Origin: Virgibacillus doumboii
GTDB taxonomy: Bacteria > Bacillota > Bacilli > Bacillales > Amphibacillaceae
NCBI RefSeq assembly: GCF_902806455.1
Contig: NZ_CADCWQ010000002.1
Location: 434,001-498,000, forward strand
Length of the DNA stretch: 64,000 bases
Direction of reading: 5' to 3'
Under the pieces are notes generated by a model. That model was not told the DNA's origin, searched no databases, and was given only the letters and a program-made list of their open reading frames with translations. The position numbers were made by a program, and so were the translations under genes. Shown here piece after piece: positions 51,517 through 60,179 of the stretch. The stretch's first letter is position 1. The number at the start of each line of letters is the position of its first letter.

Positions 51517-52494
51517 TTAGTGCGTTCTTTTTGTATCCAATGGTTTTAAGTTGGCTTCAATTTCTTCACGCCGGTCCTCGAAAAACGGAGGTAAGGCCAA
51601 CGATTCGCCAAGGTAGTCTATCGCTTCATCAGTTGCAAATCCTGGACCGTCAGTTGCCAGTTCGAAAAGAATTCCATTTGGTTCTCTGAAATACAATGAT
51701 TTGAAATAGAATCGGTCCACTAAGCCTGAGTTCGGGATGCGTGCAGCCTGTACACGGTCTTTCCACTGCTTCAGCTCATTCTCATTGTCCACACGGAATG
51801 CTACGTGATGGACACTTCCGCGGCCTGGCCGTTCCTTTGGCAGGTCATTACGGGTTTCTACATGCACTTCTGCCCCGGTTCCACCTTCCCCCGTTGCAAA
51901 GACAAGAATGTCGTTCTGACCTTTAACAGGTGATGCATACCTTCCAACTTTTTTAAACGTTAGCAGTTCTGTTAATACTTTAATCGTTGGCTCAGAATCA
52001 GGAACGGTTAACTTTGAAGGACCAAGTCCAATAATTCCTTTGTCAGCGGGAACACTGCTATGCTCCCATACCTTTCCTCCTTGAACACCAGTATTATTTT
52101 CATCAGAGATTAGAGTTAGTCGTTGTCCCTCGGGATCTCGGAAATGGATGACGTTGCGTTCCCCCTGATTTGTTATCCCATCATGATTAACGTTATGTTC
52201 GGTCAGCCGATTTTGCCAATACTCCAACGCATCATCATTTGGAACCCGAAGTGAGGTTCCTGAAATACTGCTGGTTCCTTGATAGGTTGTACCTGCCATT
52301 GGTATTTCAAAAAATGTAAAATCTGTTCCGGGATTTCCAGCTTCATCTGCATAAAATAAATGATACACAGACGGGTCATCCTGATTGATTGTCTTTTTAA
52401 CCAGACGCATTCCCAAAACTTCTGTATAAAAGTAATAGTTTTCTTTTGCCTTTGCAGTAATTGCTGAAACATGATGAATTCCTTTTAGTTCCAT
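51517..52494 (-). CDS. VOC-family ring-cleaving dioxygenase (MhqA/MhqO-like)
   Basis: 325 residues with two glyoxalase/VOC modules: N-terminal GIHHVSAITAKAKENYYFYT and FTFFEIPMAGTTYQGTSSIS; C-terminal GRGSVHHVAFRVDNENELK and FYFKSLYFREPNGILFELAT (metal-binding His and Glu). The MhqA/MhqE/MhqO proteins of B. subtilis have this length and are induced by hydroquinones and catechols through MhqR. A 20-bp imperfect palindrome sits right after the -10 (52521-52540), consistent with repressor control. AAGGAGACTTTTTCA precedes the ATG. Confidence 0.82.
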   Translation of the reverse strand: MELKGIHHVSAITAKAKENYYFYTEVLGMRLVKKTINQDDPSVYHLFYADEAGNPGTDFTFFEIPMAGTTYQGTSSISGTSLRVPNDDALEYWQNRLTEHNVNHDGITNQGERNVIHFRDPEGQRLTLISDENNTGVQGGKVWEHSSVPADKGIIGLGPSKLTVPDSEPTIKVLTELLTFKKVGRYASPVKGQNDILVFATGEGGTGAEVHVETRNDLPKERPGRGSVHHVAFRVDNENELKQWKDRVQAARIPNSGLVDRFYFKSLYFREPNGILFELATDGPGFATDEAIDYLGESLALPPFFEDRREEIEANLKPLDTKRTH

Positions 52495-52520
52495 TGAAAA
52501 AGTCTCCTTTCGGGATAAAT

Positions 52521-52546
52521 TTATTCTGAATTCAGGATAATTTTAT
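52521..52546. promoter_or_regulatory. MhqR-like operator and -10 of the dioxygenase gene
   Basis: TTATTCTGAATTCAGGATAA (52521-52540) is a palindrome with one mismatched pair and resembles the MhqR box ATCTCGAATTCGAGAT. On the minus strand TATAAT stands a few bases upstream of it, so a bound repressor would cover the start site. Confidence 0.55.
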
Positions 52547-52583
52547 TATATGCTATTTTTCATAATTACTCTACTATATTGTC

Positions 52584-53150
52584 TTATTTTTTATCCGACT
52601 CATGCGATGGCCGCAGTCCCTTTTGCAGCTGACGGATGCTAAGACCAAAGTCCATCTGTAAATGTGGATAATCTTTAAATTTGTTCCAGTCACCACCCCA
52701 CTCAAATCCCAGTTCTTTTGCAATATCCGCTGCTTCAAACCAGTCTGATTTGCCGTTACCGTTTCCGTCATAGCTGGTATCCCAAATAATTTTCCCTTCA
52801 TTATTGCGAATAGCATAATCAACTGCCAATCCATAATTATGATAGGATTCACCGCCTTTCGCATACGTGACAATGCTGCCTTTTTCTGACCGGCCTTGTT
52901 GATATAATTTATTCTGACGCTTTATCGAACGGACTTTTTCAGTGATAACAACATCAATATTCTGTTTCGCAACTTTTCTTACAAGCTGCTCCGTTTTTTC
53001 GGCAACTACTGGATCAAGTTTATTGGCTGGAAGCGTATCTTCACCTAAGTCACGATACCTGTCATTCGTCTGATTATAAATAATAAAGAGGACACTTATA
53101 AATAAAATAATGATTATCCATGCTGTAATATCTTTTCGATAGCGTTTCAA
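52584..53150 (-). CDS. cwlK: Peptidoglycan L-alanyl-D-glutamate endopeptidase CwlK
   Basis: 188 residues. Residues 10-27 are a membrane anchor (DITAWIIIILFISVLFIIYN). The M15C-type peptidase domain has the metal ligands in SYHNYGLAVDYAI (H and D) and DYPHLQM (H), with FEAADIAKELGFEWGGDW. CwlK of B. subtilis (about 167 residues) cleaves the L-Ala-D-Glu bond of peptidoglycan. The gene lies 34 bp downstream of no other minus-strand gene, so it is its own unit. A GGGAGACATGAC site precedes the ATG. Confidence 0.85.
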   Translation of the reverse strand: MKRYRKDITAWIIIILFISVLFIIYNQTNDRYRDLGEDTLPANKLDPVVAEKTEQLVRKVAKQNIDVVITEKVRSIKRQNKLYQQGRSEKGSIVTYAKGGESYHNYGLAVDYAIRNNEGKIIWDTSYDGNGNGKSDWFEAADIAKELGFEWGGDWNKFKDYPHLQMDFGLSIRQLQKGLRPSHESDKK

Positions 53151-53316
53151 TTAGTCATGTCTCCCTTAGGGGTTATCTGTTCAGCTATTATAATAGATAC
53201 TTTCTTATATATACAATCGATTGTAAAGTGAAAAAGGTGGCATGAACGAATAAAATAATATCCATCTTGCAGTGTTCTCCCAATCACTATAAAATAAAAT
53301 GAAGAGGGGGGATTTT

Positions 53317-53937
53317 GTGTATGTTTTAATCGTTATTTTAATCGGTTATCTGTTCGGCTGTATGCACGGCTCACAGCTGGTCAGCAAGTTAAAGAAAGTG
53401 GATATTAAAAATACAGGGGTAAAAAATTCCGGTGCATCCAACACAACGATTTTGCTGGGCTGGAAATACGGAATTTTAGTTGCACTTATTGATATTTTTA
53501 AAGCGACATTATCGATTTTGTTCGTGTTATATATATTGAATGATCAAGGAATTACTGGAGAAACACAGACTTTACTTGTGTATATTAATGCACTGTTTAT
53601 CATAATAGGTCACAATTATCCGGTGACAATGAAATTCAGCGGTGGAAAAGGGACGGCTTCACTGGTTGGCGTATTACTGGCAATCGACTGGAAAATAGCA
53701 GTTATCGGTATTGTCATTTTGCTTCTTTTTACATTTACTACTGATTATTTGGTTGTCGGTGTCTTATTCATGTATTTTTCTTTCCTGGTTACGACGTATT
53801 ATTTTTTTGGAATCGAACCGGCAATGGTTGTTGTTCTATTATCCGTGATGTGTATTATGAAACATATGGAGAACTATAAACGTATCATTACAAAAGAGGA
53901 AACGAGAATCTCAAGTATGTTCCGAAAAGAATCATAG
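53317..53937 (+). CDS. plsY: Glycerol-3-phosphate acyltransferase PlsY-family
   Basis: 206 residues from a GTG after GAGGGGGGATTTT. Five membrane spans and the three PlsY loop motifs are visible: GCMHGSQLVSKLKKVDIKNTGVKNSGASNTT (motif 1, Ser-Asn region), IGHNYPVTMKFSGGKGTASL (motif 2, GKG) and the C-terminal loop with KHMENYKRI (motif 3 variant). It acylates glycerol 3-phosphate from acyl phosphate at the membrane. The opening GCMHGSQ replaces the common PTGY/GSIPxG form, so this may be a paralogue. The next gene begins 12 bp later. Confidence 0.8.
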   Translation: MYVLIVILIGYLFGCMHGSQLVSKLKKVDIKNTGVKNSGASNTTILLGWKYGILVALIDIFKATLSILFVLYILNDQGITGETQTLLVYINALFIIIGHNYPVTMKFSGGKGTASLVGVLLAIDWKIAVIGIVILLLFTFTTDYLVVGVLFMYFSFLVTTYYFFGIEPAMVVVLLSVMCIMKHMENYKRIITKEETRISSMFRKES

Positions 53938-53949
53938 ATGGAGGCAACT

Positions 53950-54438
53950 ATGCTGGATATAATTATTTGGATTGTAATCGTTGTATTATTCATAGCAAGC
54001 TTTGCAGGAATTATTTTTCCAATCATCCCATCGCCATTGGTATTGTGGGTCGGATTCCTGCTGTATCATTTTGTGATCAATGCCGATGAACTGACCGTTT
54101 TGTTCTGGATAGCGATGGCAATTTTAACTGTTGTGTTAATCGTTTCCGATATTATTGCAAACAGTTATTTTGTAAAAAAATTCGGTGGAAGCAAATGGGG
54201 AGAACGCGGTGCAGGAATAGCTGTTATCGTGGGATCTTTCATCATCCCTCCATTTGGGATTATTATCGTACCATTCATCACCGTTCTCGTGATTGAAATG
54301 ATTCAAAAGAAAACATTTCAGGAAGGACTGCGTGCATCAATTGGCTCATTGATCGGATTTCTTGGAGGTGCAGTTGCTAAAGTTGTACTCCAATTAATTA
54401 TGATTGTATGGTTTGTTGTAGAGGTACTAATTTGGTAG
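53950..54438 (+). CDS. DUF456 membrane protein
   Basis: 162 residues from the ATG after GATGGAGGCAACT. Four or five hydrophobic spans with the DUF456 pattern: IASFAGIIFPIIPSPLVLWVGF near the start, SYFVKKFGGSKWGERGAG in the middle, and a glycine-rich IGSLIGFLGGAVAKVVLQ at the end. Its function is unknown in the family. It lies between plsY and pdxK on the same strand with short gaps; its end overlaps the pdxK ribosome binding region. Confidence 0.8.
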   Translation: MLDIIIWIVIVVLFIASFAGIIFPIIPSPLVLWVGFLLYHFVINADELTVLFWIAMAILTVVLIVSDIIANSYFVKKFGGSKWGERGAGIAVIVGSFIIPPFGIIIVPFITVLVIEMIQKKTFQEGLRASIGSLIGFLGGAVAKVVLQLIMIVWFVVEVLIW

Positions 54439-54452
54439 AAAGGGTTTTTACA

Positions 54453-55289
54453 ATGAAATATCCATCAAGGGTTATAACAATAGCAGGATCTGCAGCAGGA
54501 GGAAGTGCTGGTATTCAGGCTGACCTGAAAACATTCCAGGAGCTTGATGTCTATGGGATGAGTGTTGTCACAGCAATCGTGGCGCGGCACCCGGAGACTG
54601 ATAAAAATGTCCATCCACAGACTATAGAGGCTATTGAAGCACAGTTTGCTACAGCGGTTAAGCAAGTAGGCGTGGATGCCGTAAAAACAGGGATGTTATT
54701 TTCAAAAGAAGTTATTGATAAAACGGCGGAAATTATTGCAGGTTCAACTGTTGAATCAGTGGTGATTGATCCGGTAATGGTTGGTAAACTTGATTCAAAA
54801 CTGCTTGAGGACGATGCAATTGAAGCATTGAAAACAAGGCTCCTGCCAATGGCCACGGTAATTACGCCGAACATGCCTGAAGCATCATTCCTGCTGGATG
54901 GCCGTCAAATAAACAGTGTTGCTGATTTGAAACAGGCAGCAATTGATTTGCATCAGCTAGGACCGAAGTATGTACTTGTTAAAGGCGGGCGTTTAGAAGG
55001 CCCGGCAGTCGATGTTTTATATGATGGAGAAACACTTACTGCATTTCAGGCACCACGGATCGATACAGTAAATACCAGCGGTGCCGGTTGCAGTTACTCG
55101 GCTGCAATAACGGCTTACATTGCTAAGGGATATTCCGTTCTGGAAGCAGTCCAATCAGCCAAAAGTTTTGTAACAACCGCTATCGAATATGGGTTTTCCT
55201 ATACAGAAATGGTTGGTCCAACATATCATGCTGCATCAAGGAAAAACGGAGAAGCACATAAAATAATTTTATCAGAGGAGCGTGTTTAA
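54453..55289 (+). CDS. pdxK: Pyridoxine/pyridoxal/pyridoxamine kinase
   Basis: 278 residues from the ATG after AAAGGGTTTTTACA. It has the ThiD-like ribokinase fold: TIAGSAAGGSAGIQADLKTF, AVKTGMLFS, VVIDPVMVGKLD, VITPNMPEAS and SGAGCSYSAAITAYIAKG with the catalytic Asp/Gly-Ala-Gly-Cys region. The GAGC motif (rather than GTGC) marks the Bacillus PdxK group. It phosphorylates vitamin B6 vitamers to PLP. The next gene, pncA, starts 2 bp after its stop, so a vitamin/cofactor salvage pair is formed. Confidence 0.9.
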   Translation: MKYPSRVITIAGSAAGGSAGIQADLKTFQELDVYGMSVVTAIVARHPETDKNVHPQTIEAIEAQFATAVKQVGVDAVKTGMLFSKEVIDKTAEIIAGSTVESVVIDPVMVGKLDSKLLEDDAIEALKTRLLPMATVITPNMPEASFLLDGRQINSVADLKQAAIDLHQLGPKYVLVKGGRLEGPAVDVLYDGETLTAFQAPRIDTVNTSGAGCSYSAAITAYIAKGYSVLEAVQSAKSFVTTAIEYGFSYTEMVGPTYHAASRKNGEAHKIILSEERV

Positions 55290-55291
55290 TA

Positions 55292-55843
55292 ATGGGGAAG
55301 CGGGCTTTAATCAATGTTGATTATACCGTTGATTTCGTCGCGGAAGATGGTAAACTGACATGCGGTGAACCAGGTCAGGCCATCGAGGAAAAGATCACTT
55401 CACTGACGAAGGAATTTATTGATGCGGGAGATTATGTGGTATTTGCGATTGATGCACATGAGGAAGGAGATACGAACCATCCTGAAACAAAAATATTTCC
55501 ACCACATAATATTATTGGAACAGAAGGACGGGACCTTTATGGTGAGCTAGCTTCTGTTTATGAAGAACATAAAAACGATAAAAATGTTTACTATTATGAC
55601 AAAACGCGTTACAGTGCTTTTGCCGGAACCGATCTGGAGCTGAGACTCCGCGAGCGGGGAATTGATGAACTCCATCTGGTTGGTGTGTGTACGGATATTT
55701 GTGTACTGCATACTGCTGTTGATGCATACAATAAAGGATTTAACATTGTTGTTCATAAAGATGCGGTAGCGAGCTTTAATGCGCCGGGGCATGATTGGGC
55801 ATTAGGGCATTTTACGGATACGCTGGGTGCGAAAGTTGTATAA
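55292..55843 (+). CDS. pncA: Nicotinamidase
   Basis: 183 residues, the same length as B. subtilis PncA. It hydrolyses nicotinamide to nicotinate for NAD salvage. Catalytic triad regions: Asp in INVDYTVDFVAEDGKLTCGE, Lys in YYYDKTRYSAFAGTD and Cys in LVGVCTDICVLHTAVDAYN. The metal-binding DAHEEGDTNHPET is also present. It is co-transcribed with pdxK (2-bp gap). GGAG precedes the ATG inside pdxK. A GGCTGGGACA-type hairpin element follows. Confidence 0.92.
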   Translation: MGKRALINVDYTVDFVAEDGKLTCGEPGQAIEEKITSLTKEFIDAGDYVVFAIDAHEEGDTNHPETKIFPPHNIIGTEGRDLYGELASVYEEHKNDKNVYYYDKTRYSAFAGTDLELRLRERGIDELHLVGVCTDICVLHTAVDAYNKGFNIVVHKDAVASFNAPGHDWALGHFTDTLGAKVV

Positions 55844-55856
55844 ATAATAGAAAGAG

Positions 55857-55981
55857 GGCTGGGACAAAAGTATTTTATCAAAAGAAAAATCCGAACTAAT
55901 TGGAAAACGGTGCATACCACCGCTCCGGAAAGTTCGCATATTGTTGGTCTTTTGGATAAACATTTTTGTTATGTCCCAGTT
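55857..55981. repeat. GGCTGGGACA-type stem-loop element at convergent gene ends
   Basis: GGCTGGGACA (55857-55866) pairs with TGTCCCAGTT (55972-55981), about 105 bp apart, with inner pairing around TTTTATC and GGATAAA. This kind of long stem element is widely seen between Firmicutes genes. It separates pncA from the MFS gene and may terminate both. Confidence 0.65.
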
Positions 55982-55990
55982 TCTTCCTGT

Positions 55991-57271
55991 CTACTCTTGA
56001 TTTAAACCTCGCTTTTCTTCCGCAAATGACAATCCAAATAATTCAGATGTCATCTCATCAGCTTTTGGCAAGTTACGAAGTCTTGGATGGAGCATCCATA
56101 CAATTGACACGAATGCGAGCCCCAGTCCTGATATGGCAAAAATAAGCGTGCTGCTCGTAATGGTAGCGAAATAACCGCCAGCCAGTGATCCGATTGGCAT
56201 GGCAATAACAGTCATACTTCTTTGAACCGAACTGATCCGACCCAGCAGTTTATTTGGGATAACCGTTTGCATTACCGCACTGAAAATAACGTTTGTTCCG
56301 CCAATTGGTATCCATGCAATTCCATATAAAATAATGGCAATATACGTCCATGGCAATGTAGCTGACAGTACCCAGCAAACGGAACCAATCAAAAATGAGA
56401 AAATGGAAAACGATCCAACGCGAAATTTTCCCATCCAGCCGGCAAATAGTGCCCCAATTAATCCACCCGTAGACATAGCGGCTAAATAGAAACCGTAAAT
56501 TTCCGAACCGCCATGGTCCGCACCAAAGGCCGGCAGAATAGCCAGTGCTGCCCCGATAGCAAAGTTAGCCGTAATGGAGCCGATTAAAAATACTGCCATT
56601 AATGAACGAAACACAATGGAAAAACCTTCTTTAAGCTCACCGAAATAGTTTGCCATAACAACCTTGAAGCTTTTTTTCGCAGTCTGTGTTGCTCTTTCTT
56701 TTACATGCGGAAGTTTCAACAAGCTGAAAAGAATAGCCGCAACGGCAAATGTAAGCGAGTCAACAAGATAAAGCGTTATTGCTCCCATAAAAGCAACCAG
56801 GATACCTGATACAGCATTAAAAACCAGGTCGATTCCCTGATAAGCAAATGAAAAATATGAGTTTCCTTTTATCAGTTCTTCTTTTGTTAAAATGGCTGGC
56901 AATGCTTTTGTCTGGGAAGGATATGCAAATTGTTCAATAAAAGAAACAACAGGCATTACAATTAAAACAAGCTGGACGGATAATACATCAAGAAAAGAGG
57001 CAGCTGGAATGATTAGTATTAGTACAGCCTGCGATACCTGAGTAATAATTAGTGTTCTTTTGATTGGCCACCGATCGACAAACGGACCCGCAATAAACTG
57101 CAGTGCAGATGGCAGCAGCGTCAAGAAACCTGCCAAACCAGTATAAAACGCATTACCTCCAAGGCTGAAAACAAGCCACATAGCTGCTACATAATAAATA
57201 CTGTCCCCGACGTTTGTAACAATTCTTCCTAAAAACAAATATAAAAAGTCATTATTTTTCAAGATCCCCAT
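55991..57271 (-). CDS. MFS transporter (efflux type)
   Basis: 426 residues, about twelve spans. Family MFS_3-like opening LKNNDFLYLFLGRIVTNVGD, then FVDRWPIKRTLIITQVSQAV (loop 2-3 DRWPxKR motif) and a second-half TGGLIGALFAGWMGKF. Such proteins export drugs or small molecules by proton exchange. No regulator lies beside it. It is convergent with pncA and divergent from the proline T-box. The ATG follows a weak purine stretch. Confidence 0.82.
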   Translation of the reverse strand: MGILKNNDFLYLFLGRIVTNVGDSIYYVAAMWLVFSLGGNAFYTGLAGFLTLLPSALQFIAGPFVDRWPIKRTLIITQVSQAVLILIIPAASFLDVLSVQLVLIVMPVVSFIEQFAYPSQTKALPAILTKEELIKGNSYFSFAYQGIDLVFNAVSGILVAFMGAITLYLVDSLTFAVAAILFSLLKLPHVKERATQTAKKSFKVVMANYFGELKEGFSIVFRSLMAVFLIGSITANFAIGAALAILPAFGADHGGSEIYGFYLAAMSTGGLIGALFAGWMGKFRVGSFSIFSFLIGSVCWVLSATLPWTYIAIILYGIAWIPIGGTNVIFSAVMQTVIPNKLLGRISSVQRSMTVIAMPIGSLAGGYFATITSSTLIFAISGLGLAFVSIVWMLHPRLRNLPKADEMTSELFGLSFAEEKRGLNQE

Positions 57272-57415
57272 AATTAATTACCGCCTTCGTTTGATTTAAT
57301 TTCATTCTAAGTAATTAAGGTAAACATTAAATCGGTCAGCAGATGTTATTATTCTCGGTCTCGGGACTGAATTTATAATGGGATTTTCCGGGAAGCGGGC
57401 CTTTGTTTGTCCTGC

Positions 57416-57444
57416 TTGACTTTGCCTGTATATCCATATATATT
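57416..57444 (+). promoter_or_regulatory. SigA promoter of proS T-box
   Basis: TTGACT (57416-57421), 17 bp, TATATT (57439-57444). The predicted start is near 57451. Confidence 0.7.
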
Positions 57445-57450
57445 TAAAAC

Positions 57451-57700
57451 TATAATAGATGAAACGTTGACAAGGATTAGTACAATTTGATCGTCTTTCG
57501 CAGAGAGGAAATGGTAGCTGGAAATTTCCAGAGACACAATTTGGAACCTGCCTTTGAGTTCGCCATCGGAAAGTTTTACTGTAAGATGTGCGCGGTTCAT
57601 GACCGTTATCATGTCAAGTGTACAAAGCTTTAGTTTTTTGCTTTGTAAACAAGGGTGGTACCACCAAACCTCGGTCCCTTAGCAGGATGGAGGCTTTTTT
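57451..57700 (+). promoter_or_regulatory. T-box leader, proline (CCU) specifier
   Basis: The T-box sequence AAGGGTGGTACCACC lies at 57651-57665 and a terminator hairpin with a six-T tail ends at 57700. Stem I is around 57470-57560; the conserved AGAGAG and the specifier region ending GGAACCTGCC are visible. The codon before the closing purine is CCT (57547-57549), Pro, matching the downstream proS. Confidence 0.87.
57669..57700 (+). terminator. Regulated terminator of Pro T-box
   Basis: CCTC and TCC pair with GGA and GAGG around a small loop, followed by six T (57695-57700). It lies 31 bp upstream of proS. Confidence 0.75.
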
Positions 57701-57731
57701 GTATATAAATTTTTTAAATAGAGGTGTTTAA

Positions 57732-59171
57732 ATGGGTAAAAAAAATAAGCAGTTTGTTGAAAAAATCACTGCCATGGAAGATGATTTTGCACAGTGGTAT
57801 ACCGATGTTGTGAAGCAGGCGGAATTGGTTGATTATGGGGCAGTCCGCGGCACAATGGTTATTAAGCCGCATGGATACGCAATTTGGGAAAATATCCAGG
57901 CGGAACTGGACCGCAAATTCAAAGAAACAGGGCATTCGAATGTATATTTTCCATTATTCATTCCGGAAAGCATGCTGCAAAAAGAGAAAGATCACATCGA
58001 AGGATTTGCACCGGAAGTGGCCTGGGTAACCCATGGTGGAGAAGAGGAACTGACTGAACGTATCTGTGTCCGTCCTACATCCGAGGTTCTTTTCGGTGAA
58101 TACTATGCAAAAAATATTCATTCGTATCGTGACCTGCCGATGCTTTATAATCAATGGAGCAATGTCGTCCGCTGGGAAAAAACCACAAGACCGTTCCTGC
58201 GCACATCTGAGTTTTTATGGCAGGAAGGTCATACCTGTCATGCGACTGCCGAAGATGCAGAGGAAGAAACAGCACGGATGCTTGATATTTACGCTGATGT
58301 CGCTGAAAATTACCTGGCTATTCCAGTGCTAAGCGGGAAGAAAACAGAAAAGGAAAAATTTGCTGGTGCTGACTATACATTAACAATTGAAGCGCTGATG
58401 CATGACGGAAAAGCACTGCAATCCGGAACATCCCATTATTTGGGAACAGGCTTTGCCGAAGCGTTCGATATCCGTTATTTGGATAAAGATGGTGATCAGC
58501 AGCCGGTTCATCAGACGTCTTGGGGAATGTCGACCAGAATTATGGGAGCATTGATCATGGTTCATGGTGATAATCGCGGATTAGTCGTTCCACCACGAAT
58601 TGCACCAACACAAGCAATGATTGTTCCAATTGCCCAGCATAAAGAAGGCGTGCTGGATAAAGCTTACGATTTGCGTGACAAGTTAAAAGGAGTTGCCCGG
58701 GTCGGTATCGACGGAAGCGATAAAATGCCTGGCTGGAAGTTTAATGAATACGAGATGAAAGGTGTTCCAGTTCGAGTTGAAATGGGACCAAAAGATATTG
58801 AAAAAGAACAAGTTGTCCTGGTTCGTCGCGATACCGGGGAAAAAGAATTTGTTGCACTTAATGAAGTGGAAGAGCGTTTGCCGGCATTGTTGGAGGAAAT
58901 TCAGCAGGGACTGTTTGATAAAGCATTAAACCACCGGATTGAGAAAACGACAGCAGCAACAAACATGGATGCGTTCAAAAAGAATCTGGAAGAAACACCA
59001 GGCTTCATCAAAGCAATGTGGTGCGGCGATATAGCGTGTGAGGAAAAAATTAAGGAAGAAACAGCAGCAACATCACGCTGTATTCCATTTGAACAGGAAA
59101 CAGTTGCCGATACATGTGTGTGCTGTGGAAAAGAAGCAAAAGAATTAGTATACTGGGCAAAAGCATATTAA
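57732..59171 (+). CDS. proS: Prolyl-tRNA synthetase, archaeal/eukaryotic (short) type
   Basis: 479 residues, class II synthetase without the editing insertion, i.e. the archaeal-type ProRS, versus about 565-570 for the common bacterial form. Motif 2 is in [19 protein letters not shown] and [20 protein letters not shown]; motif 3 in [20 protein letters not shown]. The C-terminal zinc domain has two Cys pairs: [10 protein letters not shown] and [10 protein letters not shown]. It charges tRNA-Pro with proline. Expression is set by the proline T-box. AGGTG precedes the ATG. Confidence 0.92.
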   Translation: MGKKNKQFVEKITAMEDDFAQWYTDVVKQAELVDYGAVRGTMVIKPHGYAIWENIQAELDRKFKETGHSNVYFPLFIPESMLQKEKDHIEGFAPEVAWVTHGGEEELTERICVRPTSEVLFGEYYAKNIHSYRDLPMLYNQWSNVVRWEKTTRPFLRTSEFLWQEGHTCHATAEDAEEETARMLDIYADVAENYLAIPVLSGKKTEKEKFAGADYTLTIEALMHDGKALQSGTSHYLGTGFAEAFDIRYLDKDGDQQPVHQTSWGMSTRIMGALIMVHGDNRGLVVPPRIAPTQAMIVPIAQHKEGVLDKAYDLRDKLKGVARVGIDGSDKMPGWKFNEYEMKGVPVRVEMGPKDIEKEQVVLVRRDTGEKEFVALNEVEERLPALLEEIQQGLFDKALNHRIEKTTAATNMDAFKKNLEETPGFIKAMWCGDIACEEKIKEETAATSRCIPFEQETVADTCVCCGKEAKELVYWAKAY

Positions 59172-59175
59172 TTAT

Positions 59176-59210
59176 AAAAATCGAGCGCTCACAGAGTCGC
59201 TCGATTTTTT
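59176..59210 (+). terminator. Terminator of proS
   Basis: AAAAATCGAGCG pairs with CGCTCGATTTTTT. The 20-bp tandem array starts at the very next base (59211). Confidence 0.9.
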
Positions 59211-59410
59211 AATCAGCCCGAGAAGCAAAACATCAGCCCGAGAAGCAAAACATCAGCCCGAGAAGCAAAACATCAGCCCGAGAAGCAAAACATCAGCCCG
59301 AGAAGCAAAACATCAGCCCGAGAAGCAAAACATCAGCCCGAGAAGCAAAACATCAGCCCGAGAAGCAAAACATCAGCCCGAGAAGCAAAACATCAGCCCG
59401 AGAAACAAAA
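59211..59410 (+). repeat. Perfect tandem array, 10 x 20 bp
   Basis: Ten copies of atcagcccgagaagcaaaac (phase chosen from 59212) run from 59211 to 59410. Only the first base and one base in the last copy (agaaacaaaa) differ. No ORF or hairpin spans it. The 20-bp period and core match the degenerate arrays at 3726, 14505 and 46180. Confidence 0.97.
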
Positions 59411-59412
59411 AC

Positions 59413-59439
59413 GTTTACAAGTATGATTCAAAGGGGTAT
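59413..59439 (+). promoter_or_regulatory. SigB-type promoter of the YdaT-like gene
   Basis: GTTTAC (59413-59418), 15 bp and GGGTAT (59434-59439) closely fit the SigB consensus GTTTAA-N12-15-GGGTAT. The start is expected near 59447. The end of the repeat array touches the -35. Confidence 0.7.
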
Positions 59440-59481
59440 CTGTTATGTAAAACATCCACGTACAAACGGAGGTGAACAACA

Positions 59482-59934
59482 TTGTCCTGGACGACGAATA
59501 ATTATCCCAGTTCGTTAAAAAATCTGGATTATGCGGTACGAAAAAAGGCGATTGATATTGCCAATGCAATGGTTGATGAAGGGTATGATGAGAATCGGGC
59601 AATTCCAATCGCAACCCGGCAGGCAAAAGAGTGGTATGAAAATGCCAGCAGTGAAGAAATTCAAAAGTTTGAAAATCAGGGTAATCCAGTGCAACGGTCT
59701 GAGCAGGATAAAAAATATGAAAGCCGTCCGGAGCTCCTGGATCAAGGCGAGCATATTGTCCCTCATGATAATGGCTGGGCGGTTCAGGCAAAAGACGCCA
59801 AACAGCCAAGTGATGTATTTGAAAAGAAATCGGATGCTGTTGAACGCGGGAAGGAAATTGCCCGGAATAAAGGTTCCGATATCACGATTCACCGGTCTGA
59901 TGGAGCGGTCGAAAGGCATTTTTCAGAAGCCTGA
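59482..59934 (+). CDS. ydaT: General stress protein, YdaT-like (DUF2188)
   Basis: 150 residues from a TTG after GGAGGTGAACAACA. The N-terminal half has NNYPSSLKNLDYAVRKKAID and ANAMVDEGYDENRAIPIATRQAKEW, a helical ChaB/YdaT-like module. The C-terminal part is a DUF2188 domain: GEHIVPHDNGWAVQAKDAKQ, then a Lys-rich helix and DITIHRSDGAVERHFSEA. B. subtilis YdaT is similar in length (from memory about 149 residues) and is a SigB-controlled stress protein. The SigB-type promoter found here supports that. Its biochemical role is unknown. Confidence 0.75.
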   Translation: MSWTTNNYPSSLKNLDYAVRKKAIDIANAMVDEGYDENRAIPIATRQAKEWYENASSEEIQKFENQGNPVQRSEQDKKYESRPELLDQGEHIVPHDNGWAVQAKDAKQPSDVFEKKSDAVERGKEIARNKGSDITIHRSDGAVERHFSEA

Positions 59935-59979
59935 AATTTTTGTGGAGAAGGTTTAAAAATACAATAGAATGAATACACA

Positions 59980-60020
59980 ATAAGGGTTAGCCAGATTGAA
60001 ATTGGTTAACCCTTTTTTTG
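59980..60020 (+). terminator. Terminator of the YdaT-like gene
   Basis: AAGGGTTAGCCA pairs with TGGTTAACCCTT (one mismatch) followed by seven T. Confidence 0.88.
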
Positions 60021-60101
60021 CTCTAAACATGCATTCAACTCCCGAAAACCAGTTCATTTCGCATTACCGAGTGTCCTTAGAAAACTTTTTTCAAATTAAG
60101 C

Positions 60102-60131
60102 TTGCATGAACCAACTGGTGTATGGTATAAA
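60102..60131 (+). promoter_or_regulatory. SigA promoter of artPQR
   Basis: TTGCAT (60102-60107), 18 bp, TATAAA (60126-60131). The start is expected near 60138. Confidence 0.6.
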
Positions 60132-60161
60132 TATACATACTAACTCATAAATATGCAATAA

Positions 60162-60179
60162 GATGAATATTTATTAAAT
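60162..60179. promoter_or_regulatory. Possible ARG box (ArgR/AhrC operator)
   Basis: GATGAATATTTATTAAAT matches the ARG consensus TGAAT-N4-ATTCA with one changed base, about 25 bp downstream of the predicted start site and 130 bp before artP. Confidence 0.45.

Noticed and set aside
57373..57612. 79-codon minus-strand ORF upstream of proS
   Set aside because: It lies wholly inside the proline T-box leader and is antisense to it; no ribosome binding site.
59211..59410. CRISPR array
   Set aside because: Repeats are 20 bp and contiguous with no unique spacers, and no cas genes are present.
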